A stretch of 64,000 nt of DNA from an uncultured bacterium (lineage in GTDB: Bacteria > Bacteroidota > Bacteroidia > Bacteroidales > Bacteroidaceae). Where the stretch lies: contig CAJMNM010000002.1 of assembly GCA_905214795.1 (NCBI GenBank), forward strand, positions 168,624-232,623, written 5' to 3'. A model generated the notes under the pieces. It was not told the origin of the DNA, searched no databases, and was given only the letters and a program-made list of their open reading frames with translations. Positions 9,030-17,044 of the stretch are shown here, piece by piece (the stretch's first letter is position 1; each line of letters opens with the position of its first letter). The translations under genes were made by a program, and so were the position numbers.

Positions 9030-10133
9030 ATGGGATGTTTTCGCGACAAAGAGGCTGAAGCTTTGTTGGTGCTGATGCGTTCCGGGCTTTGGGAGCGAGA
9101 GCCGGATGACTGGTCACTTTTTCCGTTATCGGACGACAGTTGGCAGTCGGTGTATCAATTAGCGGTCGGTCAGACAATCACGGGCATTGTTTACAGAGGG
9201 ATATGCCATTTGCCGGACCGTTTCTTGCCTTCGGGTAAGATATTGATGCGCTGGGTAGCTGCCGTAGATGCGATAGAAAGGCAGAACAGGAAAATGAATG
9301 TCGTTTTGGCGGAGCTTTACGACCTGTTTACGTCAGAGGGCGTGGCAGTCGTGCTGCAGAAAGGACAAGGTGTGGCGCTCATGTATGAGCAGCCCATGTT
9401 GAGAGAATGCGGTGACATTGACTTCTATTTTCTCACTCGGAAAGACTGTGCTGAGAGTCTCCGTATTTTAAAGAGCAGAAACATCAGGGTGACACCGGCG
9501 GCAGACGACAGTTTCCATTATACATGGAAGGGTGTTAAAGTAGAACATCATGTCCGTCTGTTTGATGTGCACAACCGTTATGCCGTCAGTCTGCTGAAGG
9601 AGAAAGAACGCGAGAAAGGATTCGTACGATTGAAGATGCCGGGCGGACAAGGTGCTGACATCTGGGTTCCTTCTCCGTTACTCAATATTGTGATGCTGAA
9701 TATGCACATCATGAAACACGCATTGGGCTATGGCGTCGGGTTGAGACAGTTTTGCGACATGGCGCGCGCCAGCTGGTCTTTGCGTCATGACGTTGATTTT
9801 CGGGAATTAAGAACCGTTTGCGAGAAAACAGGCATCGGGAAATGGAGCCGTTTGCTTTATGCCTTTCTGGCAGAATATGCGGGTTTGCCTGAAGACGTGC
9901 GGATTTACGGAGAGAAACCGCTGTCGCCCCGTCCTTTGCTTGATATTGTGTTGAAAGGCGGGAATTTCGGATTTCACGACCGGTTCCGGGCTGGTGTGGT
10001 CGAAAAGGCAGTTTGGAAACGGAAGTTGCACACGCTGTGGGCTTACTTGCGTCGTTTTGCGTTTTCCGTACGTTATGCGCCGCAAGAAATGTGTTGGACA
10101 TTATTCAGTTTGACAAGAGGACAATTCAAATGA
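9030..10133 (+). CDS. Nucleotidyltransferase family protein (NTP_transf_5 type)
   Basis: Putative nucleotidyltransferase of about 368 residues. The polymerase-beta-like active site is visible as QKGQGVALMYEQPMLRECG followed by D-I-D (acidic residues at about 129 and 131), with a downstream EHHVRLFD. Members of this family often lie beside HPr-kinase-like and PqqD genes in RiPP clusters. The exact reaction is not established in most of them. The start could be ATG 9030 or the TTG at 9021 that overlaps the PqqD stop; I prefer ATG 9030. Its stop overlaps the next start (ATGATGA at 10130), a strong sign of coupled translation of the trio. Confidence 0.8.
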   Translation: MGCFRDKEAEALLVLMRSGLWEREPDDWSLFPLSDDSWQSVYQLAVGQTITGIVYRGICHLPDRFLPSGKILMRWVAAVDAIERQNRKMNVVLAELYDLFTSEGVAVVLQKGQGVALMYEQPMLRECGDIDFYFLTRKDCAESLRILKSRNIRVTPAADDSFHYTWKGVKVEHHVRLFDVHNRYAVSLLKEKEREKGFVRLKMPGGQGADIWVPSPLLNIVMLNMHIMKHALGYGVGLRQFCDMARASWSLRHDVDFRELRTVCEKTGIGKWSRLLYAFLAEYAGLPEDVRIYGEKPLSPRPLLDIVLKGGNFGFHDRFRAGVVEKAVWKRKLHTLWAYLRRFAFSVRYAPQEMCWTLFSLTRGQFK

Positions 10134-11044
10134 TGAGAGAATATTGTTTTTGCGTGGCTGACTTTGTGTTCGCCTTGCGTTTGCCGTCGGATAAGGAGGT
10201 AGAAACACTTTTGCCTTCATTCGCTCCGTTCAGATGTGACCCGGCGGATGCGGAGCAACCGGTGTTGAGGGCGGAAGTCTTGCCATATTCGGATTTTCGT
10301 CAAAACGACTTATGCACGCTTCTTGATGATGGCGTGAACGACATGGGGCATGTCAGGTTCTATGCTTTTTCTGGAGGCTATCAGGTAAACGTCAGTTATT
10401 CCGAGGGAGAGCCCTGTCATTACATGCTTGCCGACAAATGTTTTCACGACGTAAGAATCTATTTGTGCTGGAGCGACAAGCGTGTGGGCGACGTATTGGC
10501 ATCTTTCCTGAGAATTGCCTTCTCACAGGCCATATTGCCTTGCCATGCCGTATCGGTTCATGCTTCTACGGTCTATATGAACGGGAAATCCTATCTGTTC
10601 TGGGGGAAGAGCGGTACAGGGAAAAGTACGCATGCCGCTTTATGGATGAAACATTATGTCGGGTGTCAGTTGTTGAATGACGACAATCCGGTCGTACGGG
10701 TTTGCGGCGGACAAGTCGTCGTCTATGGAACGCCGTGGAGCGGAAAGACGCCTTGCTATAAAAATATGAGTTTCCCGGTTCAGGGAATGGTCCGTCTGTA
10801 TCAGGCTCAGACGAATAAGTTTGTGACGTGCAGAGGCATTGACGCATTTGTCGCGCTGATACCCGGTTGTGCGGTGATTACTTCCGACCTTGATTTGTAT
10901 GACCATATGTGCGACACGATAGCCTCGATTGTCCAGAAAGTGAGGGTAGGCGTTTTGCATTGTCGTCCGGACGTAGAGGCGGCTGAGGTTTGCCTGGGCG
11001 CTTTGGTCAACAACGGGAGCATCTGGTCCGCATCTTTAGAGTAA
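10130..11044 (+). CDS. HPr kinase-like protein (P-loop serine kinase homologue)
   Basis: About 304 residues starting at the ATG that overlaps the nucleotidyltransferase stop. The C-terminal half is HprK-like: a Walker A loop GKSGTGKST at about residues 159-167, followed by LLNDDNPVVR and YGTPWSGKTPCYKN, matching the acidic and glycine-rich loops of the kinase fold. The N-terminal half replaces the usual HPr-kinase regulatory domain and is not recognisable. Homologues in paeninodin-type lasso peptide clusters phosphorylate a peptide side chain. Here the target may be a peptide or a sugar; this is inference. It forms one operon with the two genes before it. Confidence 0.8.
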   Translation: MMREYCFCVADFVFALRLPSDKEVETLLPSFAPFRCDPADAEQPVLRAEVLPYSDFRQNDLCTLLDDGVNDMGHVRFYAFSGGYQVNVSYSEGEPCHYMLADKCFHDVRIYLCWSDKRVGDVLASFLRIAFSQAILPCHAVSVHASTVYMNGKSYLFWGKSGTGKSTHAALWMKHYVGCQLLNDDNPVVRVCGGQVVVYGTPWSGKTPCYKNMSFPVQGMVRLYQAQTNKFVTCRGIDAFVALIPGCAVITSDLDLYDHMCDTIASIVQKVRVGVLHCRPDVEAAEVCLGALVNNGSIWSASLE

Positions 11045-11191
11045 GAAACAAACAAAAGATATGAATGAGAGAAAGAATAAGAGGTTTTTACAGAAAAATG
11101 ATTTATGACTATGAAAGTGTGAAGAAAGACATTCTAAATTTTAACGTGAAAAAATTAATGTAACAGAGTTTTTAAAAGATTAATAAAGAAA

Positions 11192-11983
11192 ATGAGACTT
11201 AAATATTATGCATTTCTGGGCCTGTTTGTAGCCCTTTTGTGTACCTCATGTTCCTCAAGAAAGAACATTGTTTATTTGAATGACATGGAGATAGGCAAGG
11301 ACTATCCCATCAATGTCAAGCATGAGGCAGTTATTCACCGTGACGACCGGTTGAGCATTACGGTAAGCTGCAAGAAACCGGAACTGGCCATTCCGTTCAA
11401 CATCCAGAGCGGGTCGTTTCAGGTAGGAAGCGACGGGAGCGTCTCTTCTCAGGCCACAGTCAGCAAGGAGAAAGGCTATCGTGTGGATGTAGACGGTAAT
11501 ATCGACTTCCCCATTTTAGGCAAGCTTCATGTGGAGGGGCTCAAGGTCAGCGAGCTGCAGCAGCTGATTAAAGATAAGATTATCGAGGGCAATTATATCA
11601 AGGACCCCATTGTGTCTGTAGAGTTTCTGAACTTTAAGTATACCGTGTTGGGAGCGGTCAGCAGCAATGGGACCTTTTCGGTAAACGGCGACCGCATCAC
11701 GTTGCTCGAGGCCATCGCCAATGCCGGCGATCTGACTTCCAAAGCCAATATCAAGAGAGTGATGGTGATTAGAGAGGAGGGCGACGACCGCAAGATGTAT
11801 ATACACGACCTGAGAAAGACGGACATATTCTGGTCGCCGTGTTTCTATTTGCAGCAGAACGACATTGTCTATGTCGAGCCGAAGTACAAGAAGCAAGATA
11901 CCGAGGACCGTGGTTTCAAGGTCGGAACAACCCTCCTGTCTGTCATGACGGCCGTATGTTCCCTCCTGTGGGTGTTAAAATAA
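11192..11983 (+). CDS. Wza-like polysaccharide export lipoprotein
   Basis: Outer-membrane polysaccharide export protein of 263 residues. It has a lipoprotein signal (MRLKYYAFLGL...LCTSC, acylated cysteine at about 20), a Poly_export domain (RDDRLSITVSCKKPELAIPF) and an SLBB-type region (VLGAVSSNGTF, ITLLEAIANAGDL). A final hydrophobic stretch (TTLLSVMTAVCSLLWVL) fits the membrane-spanning end of Bacteroides versions. It would form the exit channel matched to the Wzc-like kinase encoded next, 28 bp downstream. About 147 bp separate it from the HPr-kinase-like gene, so it may have its own promoter, although no clear one is visible. Confidence 0.9.
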   Translation: MRLKYYAFLGLFVALLCTSCSSRKNIVYLNDMEIGKDYPINVKHEAVIHRDDRLSITVSCKKPELAIPFNIQSGSFQVGSDGSVSSQATVSKEKGYRVDVDGNIDFPILGKLHVEGLKVSELQQLIKDKIIEGNYIKDPIVSVEFLNFKYTVLGAVSSNGTFSVNGDRITLLEAIANAGDLTSKANIKRVMVIREEGDDRKMYIHDLRKTDIFWSPCFYLQQNDIVYVEPKYKKQDTEDRGFKVGTTLLSVMTAVCSLLWVLK

Positions 11984-12011
11984 ATGTTTAATATAAACTC
12001 CAAAAGTTACG

Positions 12012-14363
12012 ATGCAGACTGATAATTCATTAAAAAACAAGAGCAGACAAAATGTCAACATCGTCGACCTGATGCTTTATCTGGCGTCCCAGTGGAAGTG
12101 GTATCTCTTGTCCCTTGTCGTATGCGTGGGAGTAGCGTGGCTGAAATATGCCAAAGCGTCTTTCGTCTATTTCCGTTCCGCTACGGTCATCATCAAGGAT
12201 CCTTCCAACAAGACGACCACAGCCGGGCTCGACCGCTATGACAACTACATCAACAAGGTCAATGTGTCCAATGAGATTCTCCAGTTCAAGTCCAAAAGAC
12301 TGATGCGCGAGGTGATACTGCGTGTCCATGCCGATGTCAGCTACCGCCAGCAGGACGGATTGCGTTACAACGAGCTGTACACCAACTCGCCTGTTACCGT
12401 GAGCTTCATCGACATGTTGCCTGAGCGTTACGTGTCATTCGTACTCACGCCGAAGGACAAGAAGAGGGTGGAAATCTCTGAGATATCGGGCGACGAGTCG
12501 GGAAAGACACTCACGGTGACACTCAACGACACTGTCAGACTGGCTGAGGGCAGGATAGTGGTTACGCCAACCGGAAGCTATTCCAAGGATTGGTTCGGAA
12601 AGTCCGTTACCGTGAGCAAGAACCCCTTGGGATCTGTCGTGGCTTACTACCAGGCTAACATGGGTATCCGTCAGGAAGAGGACGAGTCGTCCATTCTCAC
12701 GCTTTCCATGAAAGACCTTTCGCCTACACGGGCCGAGGACATGCTCAACATGCTCATTACGGTCTATAACGAGGAAGCCATCAAAGACAAAAACCAGGTG
12801 GCCGTCAATACCGCCAATTTTATCAACGAACGTCTCATCATCATCGGTCAGGAACTGGGTGATGTGGAGTCCAGTCTGGAAACGTTCAAACGTAACAATC
12901 AGGTGGTGGACATTTCCTCATCGGCCAACATGTATATGAACGAGTCCCAGAAATACAGTGCCGATGCTTTGGAGCTTGAAACCCAGCTGCGTTTGGCCAA
13001 TTACATCAAGAGCTATCTGACCGACCCCAAGAAAGACATGGACCTGATTCCCGCCAATACCGGAATCAGCGACATGAACATCGAGAGTCAGATCTCACAG
13101 TATAATGCCGCCCGTCTGCGGCGCGACAAGCTGATTGACGACAGCAGCGAGAACAATCCGGTGGTGGAGGAGCTGAACAACACCCTCCATGCCATGAAGC
13201 AGAGCATCATCCGTGCGGTGGACAATATGATTGTCAGTCTTAACGTCAAGCGTACAGACGCGCAGAACCGCGAGTACCGTGCGCAGGTGCGTGTCAGTTC
13301 CATTCCTACGAAGGAGCGCAAGATGCTGTCCATCGAGCGACAGCAGAAGATAAAGGAAGCCCTGTATCTGTTCTTGTTGAACCGTCGTGAGGAGAACGCC
13401 CTTTCGCAGGCCATGGCAGACAATAATGCCCGCATCATCGATAATGCCGAAGGCGGCAACGCGCCCATCTCGCCCGACCGCAATAAGATTATTCTGTTGG
13501 GTGTCGTCTGCGGTTTGGCGTTGCCTACGGCCGTTTTCCTGATGATTCTGTTCTTGGACACCCGTGTGCATGGCCGCAAGGACATCGAGGGCGTGGTCAG
13601 TGTGCCCTATCTTGGCGAGATACCTTTCGACAAGAACAGAGAGAAACGGCGCAAGGCAGCCGTTACGGCAGCCGATGAGGACGAGGACAACGACATGGTG
13701 GCGGAAGCGTTCCGCATTTTGCGCACCAATATGTCTTTCCTCATGCGGCGCACCACGAACATGCAGGTCATCACCTTCACCTCGTTCAACGAGGGAGCCG
13801 GAAAGAGCTTCATCTCCCATAATTTAGCCATGAGCCTGTTCCGCGCAAAGAAAAAGGTCGTTTTGGTCGATTTGGATATCCGCAAGGGCACTCTGAGCCG
13901 TCATCTGAGCCGTCAGAAACAGGGTGTGACCAATTATCTGATTGACGAGTCGGTTACTCTGGATGACATTATCCAGAAGAACGAGACGTTCGATGTGATT
14001 GCCTCCGGTTCTGTCGCCCCCAATCCGGCCGAGCTGCTGATGGACGAGCGGTTGGACGAGCTGATCAGCCGGTTGCGCGAGCGTTACGATTATATTGTGG
14101 CCGACAGTGTGCCCGTGGGCATTATTGCCGATGCCGCCATTGCCAACCGTATTGCTGATATCACCGTATTCGTGATTCGTGCCGGTAGGCTCGACCGCCG
14201 TCAGTTGGCCGATGTCGAGACGCTTTATACGGAAAAGAAACTCAAGAACATGGCATTGGTGCTTAACGGCGTAAGTCCGAAACATCATGGCTACGGTTAC
14301 GGCTATGGCTACGGCTACGGTTATGGTTACGGCTATGGCAGAAGAAAGAAAAAACAAAAATAA
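12012..14363 (+). CDS. Wzc-like chain-length/tyrosine kinase (BY-kinase)
   Basis: Inner-membrane co-polymerase and autokinase of 783 residues that works with the Wza-like channel. It has a Wzz-type N-terminal domain with a first membrane segment at about 31-50, a long periplasmic coiled-coil region, a second membrane segment at about 492-516, and a cytoplasmic BY-kinase domain. Walker A lies at SFNEGAGKS (591-599), Walker A' at VVLVDLDIRKG and the distal Walker B at YIVADSVP. The tail is an uninterrupted run of eight G-Y pairs followed by a basic end (RRKKKQK). This is the tyrosine cluster autophosphorylated in the family, in an unusually regular form. Confidence 0.93.
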   Translation: MQTDNSLKNKSRQNVNIVDLMLYLASQWKWYLLSLVVCVGVAWLKYAKASFVYFRSATVIIKDPSNKTTTAGLDRYDNYINKVNVSNEILQFKSKRLMREVILRVHADVSYRQQDGLRYNELYTNSPVTVSFIDMLPERYVSFVLTPKDKKRVEISEISGDESGKTLTVTLNDTVRLAEGRIVVTPTGSYSKDWFGKSVTVSKNPLGSVVAYYQANMGIRQEEDESSILTLSMKDLSPTRAEDMLNMLITVYNEEAIKDKNQVAVNTANFINERLIIIGQELGDVESSLETFKRNNQVVDISSSANMYMNESQKYSADALELETQLRLANYIKSYLTDPKKDMDLIPANTGISDMNIESQISQYNAARLRRDKLIDDSSENNPVVEELNNTLHAMKQSIIRAVDNMIVSLNVKRTDAQNREYRAQVRVSSIPTKERKMLSIERQQKIKEALYLFLLNRREENALSQAMADNNARIIDNAEGGNAPISPDRNKIILLGVVCGLALPTAVFLMILFLDTRVHGRKDIEGVVSVPYLGEIPFDKNREKRRKAAVTAADEDEDNDMVAEAFRILRTNMSFLMRRTTNMQVITFTSFNEGAGKSFISHNLAMSLFRAKKKVVLVDLDIRKGTLSRHLSRQKQGVTNYLIDESVTLDDIIQKNETFDVIASGSVAPNPAELLMDERLDELISRLRERYDYIVADSVPVGIIADAAIANRIADITVFVIRAGRLDRRQLADVETLYTEKKLKNMALVLNGVSPKHHGYGYGYGYGYGYGYGYGRRKKKQK

Positions 14364-14447
14364 ACGATACAGATGAATAGAAGTGAATTGATAAAAAGCG
14401 AGAATGATAATAATTATGTTAACTAAAAACGAAAGAGAGGTAACAAC

Positions 14448-14636
14448 ATGAAAAAGACAAAGTATTTGGCTCCTTCTACAACACATTCCGATGTGGAACT
14501 GGAGCAGGGATTTATGAAGGCGTCGGTGTTTGAAGACGGTACTGAAAATGCTGATGGCGTGGCTATTGAAAAGCACGGATTTGCCAACCCGGAAAATGCA
14601 TGGGAAGGCGATTATACAAATGATGGATGGGATTAA
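14448..14636 (+). CDS. 62-residue peptide of unknown function
   Basis: Short acidic protein starting MKKTKYLAPSTTHSDVELEQ and ending in an acidic, aromatic tail (NDGWD). A purine-rich stretch (AAAGAGAGG) lies about 8 bases before the ATG. It begins 84 bp after the kinase gene and ends 18 bp before the lipoprotein gene, so it is probably co-transcribed. Short proteins with a K-Y-x-x-P start and a C-terminal tryptophan are often found next to Bacteroidales surface lipoproteins; that is from memory of the group. It has no cysteines and no signal peptide. Being near a PqqD/kinase trio, it could be a substrate peptide, but this is only inference. Confidence 0.6.
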   Translation: MKKTKYLAPSTTHSDVELEQGFMKASVFEDGTENADGVAIEKHGFANPENAWEGDYTNDGWD

Positions 14637-14654
14637 TTTTTTAAAGAAATACTT

Positions 14655-16988
14655 ATGAAAAGTAGATATATGTTATTGGCCGGCATAGCCGTTACGACAT
14701 GCCTGGCCGGTTGTTCAGACAATAACCTGGACAACGGTATGGCAAAGAATCCTGTAAAGACAGGTGATGAGATACTGTTTGGTTCTTCACTGTCTAATGA
14801 TGTCAACACAAAAACAGTTTATGGTAACCGAGATACGGAAGGAGTAGCTGTGAATTGGGTTGATGGTGACGAGATTGCCATATTCTGTAAGGAAACATCA
14901 CAGCCTGCCAATCATTTGGTGAATTATAAGATAACACCTGATGCAAATACGCCTAATAAGGCCAGTAAGGTGATGAAGGTAGATCCTAAAGCGGCAGGTT
15001 TGCAATGGGGCAGTGATGATTTGCACCATTTCTATGCTTTCTATCCGGCAAGTGCTGTGCATGGAGCTGATTCTGATGACCAGCAGGGAACTATTTCTGC
15101 CAGTATCCCTGTAAACCAGCAGCCTGCCGGATGGCATACAGGTCCTATTGAATCTCAAGATCAAACTGTTAATGGACAAACGACAACTTTTGCCTTGCCC
15201 AATATGGATTATGCATATATGTACGCCTACAACGCTGTAGATAGAAATACGGTAGAGTCTGGTAGCGGTACAATATGGCTTCAGTTCCATAACCTGGTTA
15301 CTGTGCTTGATATCACTATCCCTGCTCCTGAAGACGGCTCCTCAATTGTTGTGACAGACGTTACAGTTAAAGCCGTGGGTGGTACTAATACTATATTGAC
15401 AGGTGATTTTAACTGTTATATCCGTGGAGCAGGTGAAACTGGTACACCAACTTGTGAGCCTACCGGTGATATGGGAGAGGTTAGAAATGTGATAAATATA
15501 CCTTGTTATAATCAAGAAAAAGATGAATATATAACCTTGGGAGATGATGAAAAATTCCTGAATGTGAAAGCCTATATCATTCCTGATGATGAGAATGTAA
15601 TAGATAAGCGGACACTTCAGATAGCGGTCAATACTTTGAATGGTGGTGAAAAAACTCGTACTTTAAAGTATGCTTCAATTGTACCGCACAAAGTAAACCG
15701 AGTTCTTCTGCCACCTATAGACTCTGATGGTGATACCTATTGGATGAGTGCTCTTGACCCTGATATTTATGTGTCTGAGCTTTCTATTCCGGGAAGTAAG
15801 TTCTCTGTATTGACAAGTGCGAATGGATCCAGCAGAGTTTATCAGAATGCAACAATTGAAGAGCAGTTCAAGGACGGTATTCGTGCGTTTATTTTCCAGA
15901 CTACAGTTGTTGGAAGCAATTCAGATAATAGCTCAAGTCGTCCAGAAAATAATACATTTAGCAGTGAATTGTATGTTATATGTGAAGGCTATGACAACAG
16001 AGTAATGACATTAGAAGAAGCTGTCAGAGACGTTGCTTCCTACTTGGAAAAGTGTGACGAGTTGGGAAAGAATGAATTTGCTTTTCTGATGCTTACTTAT
16101 ACAACAGGTGATCGTGATTATGGAACAGGGCATTATGAATGGGTAGATAATAGTTGGGGAATTCCTATTAGAACTTGGTTTTGGGATAGAAATAGTCTGA
16201 CAGAAGAACAAACATGGATAAATGCAATACGTGATAAGGTTAATAGCATATCTGCAGATGCTGCCAATCGTATTTATACCGACGAGATAACTCCAAATAC
16301 CACTATTGACGATGTAAAGGGTAAGATTATATTGAAGGCAAACTATAACTCCCAAAATATGATCAGTAGCTATGGTAACACTACTGCTCCAATCATGTTT
16401 ACTTATTGGGGATATTCAACCGGACCAGATGAATCAGGTGACTGGACTTATCAGGATGAAAAAGGTGGCATGCCTATGGATTGGGGAATTCCTATGTGGT
16501 ATGCAAATTCAACAGCGCAATTGAGATGGTATTATCAGGAGGTTACCAGTGTTGGAACTAATCAGGAAGCTACTACCGACCAAAAGAAGTCTGGTATTGA
16601 GCGCCTGTTCCAAAAGAGTGTTGATTTGTATAAGAATGATAATTCTCATAAGACATGGTTTATGAACGACCTTGGAGGATATTATTCTGACTCCGGTGAT
16701 ATCGGTACCCGTGAGAACGGAATTGTAGCTTTGACTGAGGATATGAACAATCTGGCTGTTGAAAAACTTCAGCAGAGAACCGAAAATGCCGGACTGGGAT
16801 TGATTTTTATGAATTTTGCTGACAAACAGGCTAATTCCGGTGCTAAGTATAAGAGCGATTATTTGATTCAGACGACTATCATGAATAATAGAAAGTTCCA
16901 GTTGCGCAAGAAGTCAGATGGCACATCAACAACTTCATATAATGCTGCTTATAAGAGCGGTGGAAACGCCATTGGTTGGGATGAGTAA
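14655..16988 (+). CDS. Lipoprotein with fimbrillin-like N-part and degenerate PI-PLC-like domain
   Basis: Predicted surface or periplasmic lipoprotein of 777 residues with lipobox CLAGC at about residue 20. Residues ~30-350 resemble Mfa/fimbrillin-type domains (VNTKTVYG, WVDGDEIAIF, FYAFYP, FHNLVTVLDITI). Residues ~370-760 follow the bacterial PI-PLC X-domain order: LSIPGSKFS, EEQFKDGIRAFIF, MTLEEAVRDVASYLE, DDVKGKIILKANY and a late LGLIFMNFAD. The catalytic histidine of the IPGTHDS motif is replaced by lysine (residue 382), and the second histidine motif reads CEGY. It is therefore probably not a lipase but a binding module. The domain match was made by eye and not tested by search. Confidence 0.7.
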   Translation: MKSRYMLLAGIAVTTCLAGCSDNNLDNGMAKNPVKTGDEILFGSSLSNDVNTKTVYGNRDTEGVAVNWVDGDEIAIFCKETSQPANHLVNYKITPDANTPNKASKVMKVDPKAAGLQWGSDDLHHFYAFYPASAVHGADSDDQQGTISASIPVNQQPAGWHTGPIESQDQTVNGQTTTFALPNMDYAYMYAYNAVDRNTVESGSGTIWLQFHNLVTVLDITIPAPEDGSSIVVTDVTVKAVGGTNTILTGDFNCYIRGAGETGTPTCEPTGDMGEVRNVINIPCYNQEKDEYITLGDDEKFLNVKAYIIPDDENVIDKRTLQIAVNTLNGGEKTRTLKYASIVPHKVNRVLLPPIDSDGDTYWMSALDPDIYVSELSIPGSKFSVLTSANGSSRVYQNATIEEQFKDGIRAFIFQTTVVGSNSDNSSSRPENNTFSSELYVICEGYDNRVMTLEEAVRDVASYLEKCDELGKNEFAFLMLTYTTGDRDYGTGHYEWVDNSWGIPIRTWFWDRNSLTEEQTWINAIRDKVNSISADAANRIYTDEITPNTTIDDVKGKIILKANYNSQNMISSYGNTTAPIMFTYWGYSTGPDESGDWTYQDEKGGMPMDWGIPMWYANSTAQLRWYYQEVTSVGTNQEATTDQKKSGIERLFQKSVDLYKNDNSHKTWFMNDLGGYYSDSGDIGTRENGIVALTEDMNNLAVEKLQQRTENAGLGLIFMNFADKQANSGAKYKSDYLIQTTIMNNRKFQLRKKSDGTSTTSYNAAYKSGGNAIGWDE

Positions 16989-17001
16989 TTTTTTGTTGAT
17001 A

Positions 17002-17034
17002 CATGCTTCACAGGCTAAGGTCCTGTGAAGCATG
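17002..17034 (+). other. Perfect 13-bp inverted repeat between two lipoprotein genes
   Basis: CATGCTTCACAGG (17002-17014) and its exact complement (17022-17034) enclose a 7-base loop, ten bases before the next ATG. No T-run follows on either strand, so it is not a standard terminator. It could be an attenuator or mRNA-stability hairpin, or it could block translation initiation of the CotH lipoprotein. Confidence 0.7.
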
Positions 17035-17044
17035 AAATCTGACT

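Noticed and set aside
13095..13820. 241-codon open frame antisense to the Wzc-like gene
   Set aside because: Composition is a mirror of the GC-rich coding strand and matches no family; the sense frame carries clear BY-kinase motifs.
13824..14576. 250-codon antisense frame across the kinase 3' end and the peptide gene
   Set aside because: It arises from the low-complexity GGYTAY repeat and shows no family features.
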